Shown one piece after another: positions 63,500 through 64,000 of a stretch of 64,000 bases of DNA (positions within the stretch are counted from its first letter, which is position 1; the number at the start of each line of letters is the position of its first letter). The position numbers were made by a program, and so were the translations under genes. Under the pieces are notes generated by a model, which saw only the letters and a list, made by a program, of their open reading frames with translations, did no database searches and was not told where the DNA came from. Origin of the DNA: Leptolyngbya sp. PCC 6406 (lineage in GTDB: Bacteria > Cyanobacteriota > Cyanobacteriia > Phormidesmidales > Phormidesmidaceae); the NCBI RefSeq assembly GCF_000332095.2, contig NZ_KI913949.1:1315169-1379168 (forward strand), written 5' to 3'.

Positions 63500-64000
63500 A
63501 TGACGTTAGTCCCGCTTGTATCCATTGCGCCCCAAGAGGATCAGACCGTGACTGGGCCAACATCGCCTGAAAATTCATCGCCCCGAATAGCGCGATCGCG
63601 CCAAAATTCCACTGAAATCCCACAGGCTTCGTCCTTCTTGGCGGTAAGGTCGCTGCGCAGTCACTGGCGGGGAGTAGCCTTGATCGCTGTTTCCACCTTG
63701 GCCCACGGGTTACTGTTGGCATTGCCCCTACCGGAAGCCGAAACCCTGGAGGAGCTAGAGCCACAAGAAATCGAAATTACCCAGGCTCCAGCCATGGAAG
63801 TTGTGGCTCTGCCGGAATTCGCTGAGGCGGAAAGGCCCCCCACTCCGGTCAAGGAAGTCCCTAAATCTCCTCCGGCCCAATCCCAGAGTCCCTCCCCAGC
63901 CCCACGTCCTGCCCCAACCCAGTCTTCGGAAACATCTCAGCCCCAGCCTTCCACTCAGGCTGATCTAGATGTCAATATCGATGGCCCCCCTTTAGTTGAG
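63500..64000 (+). CDS. TonB-like Pro-rich membrane protein, 3' end beyond window
   Basis: A frame open from ATG 63500 to the window end (167 codons, no stop) encodes a cytoplasmic basic start (to about residue 55), one membrane segment (VALIAVSTLAHGLLLALPLP) and then a long Pro/Glu/Ser-rich stretch (EAERPPTPVKEVPK, APRPAPTQSS). This is the layout of a TonB/energy-transducer N-terminal region, or of a periplasm-spanning linker. The C-terminal domain that would confirm TonB lies outside the window. The gene is divergent from the FAAL cluster. I am sure of the reading frame but not of the family. Confidence 0.7.
   Translation, partial: MTLVPLVSIAPQEDQTVTGPTSPENSSPRIARSRQNSTEIPQASSFLAVRSLRSHWRGVALIAVSTLAHGLLLALPLPEAETLEELEPQEIEITQAPAMEVVALPEFAEAERPPTPVKEVPKSPPAQSQSPSPAPRPAPTQSSETSQPQPSTQADLDVNIDGPPLVE

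Overview
The window comes from a cyanobacterial chromosome. The HIP1 octamer GCGATCGC and its core are scattered throughout. The genes include a fused panC/cmk, a photosynthetic-type gap2, a CruA-family lycopene cyclase, a DUF1400 hydrolase, Uma2 and DUF4058 proteins, and several TPR proteins. The codon use is moderately GC-rich. No 16S rRNA or other species marker is present, so I do not name a genus.

Layout. 0-5.6 kb is a mobile and degraded zone: a UPF0175/DUF3368 toxin-antitoxin pair, a small aspartic protease, an IS4-type element inserted inside a dead IS1-type element (both target duplications are readable), a Uma2 nuclease bracketed by 210-bp direct repeats, and a CHAP-like gene remnant. 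5.6-12.9 kb carries a 1373-residue protein combining DUF4114, subtilisin, tectonin-like propeller and M23 domains. It is divergent from an overlapping M50 protease/HlyD pair across a region with repeated TGAGCCAA sites.

13-38 kb is mostly housekeeping: an MnmC-like methyltransferase, a HAD phosphatase, rimO, panC/cmk, an ATP-grasp enzyme, cruA, a SWIM protein, a DUF1499 protein, a B12-radical SAM protein, a TPR protein and gap2. It continues with murC, murB, a YbaB-type protein, a low-molecular-weight phosphatase, a DUF1400 hydrolase and a membrane TPR protein. 39-45 kb holds leuD, a transketolase-like enzyme, ppk2 and a DUF4058 protein between two inverted copies of a ~105-bp repeat. A second dispersed repeat occurs in opposite orientations at 26.9 and 42.3 kb. 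A secreted TPR-CHAT protein, a TrkA-type protein, tRNA-Ser(UGA) and a RibD-C reductase follow.

51-63 kb is the most interesting part: a co-directional minus-strand run that begins at 63.1 kb. In transcription order it encodes a fatty acyl-AMP ligase, an acyl-CoA dehydrogenase-like flavoprotein, an acyl carrier protein, an MBOAT acyltransferase, an SGNH/AlgX-like protein, an HTTM-DCC fusion, a GT2 glycosyltransferase, a polytopic glycosyltransferase-like protein and an SMR-type small transporter. I read it as a candidate pathway that activates and desaturates a fatty acid on a carrier protein and transfers it to a surface glycan or glycolipid. The pathway is inferred from families and gene order; no product is known. 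The window ends inside a TonB-like, proline-rich gene on the plus strand.
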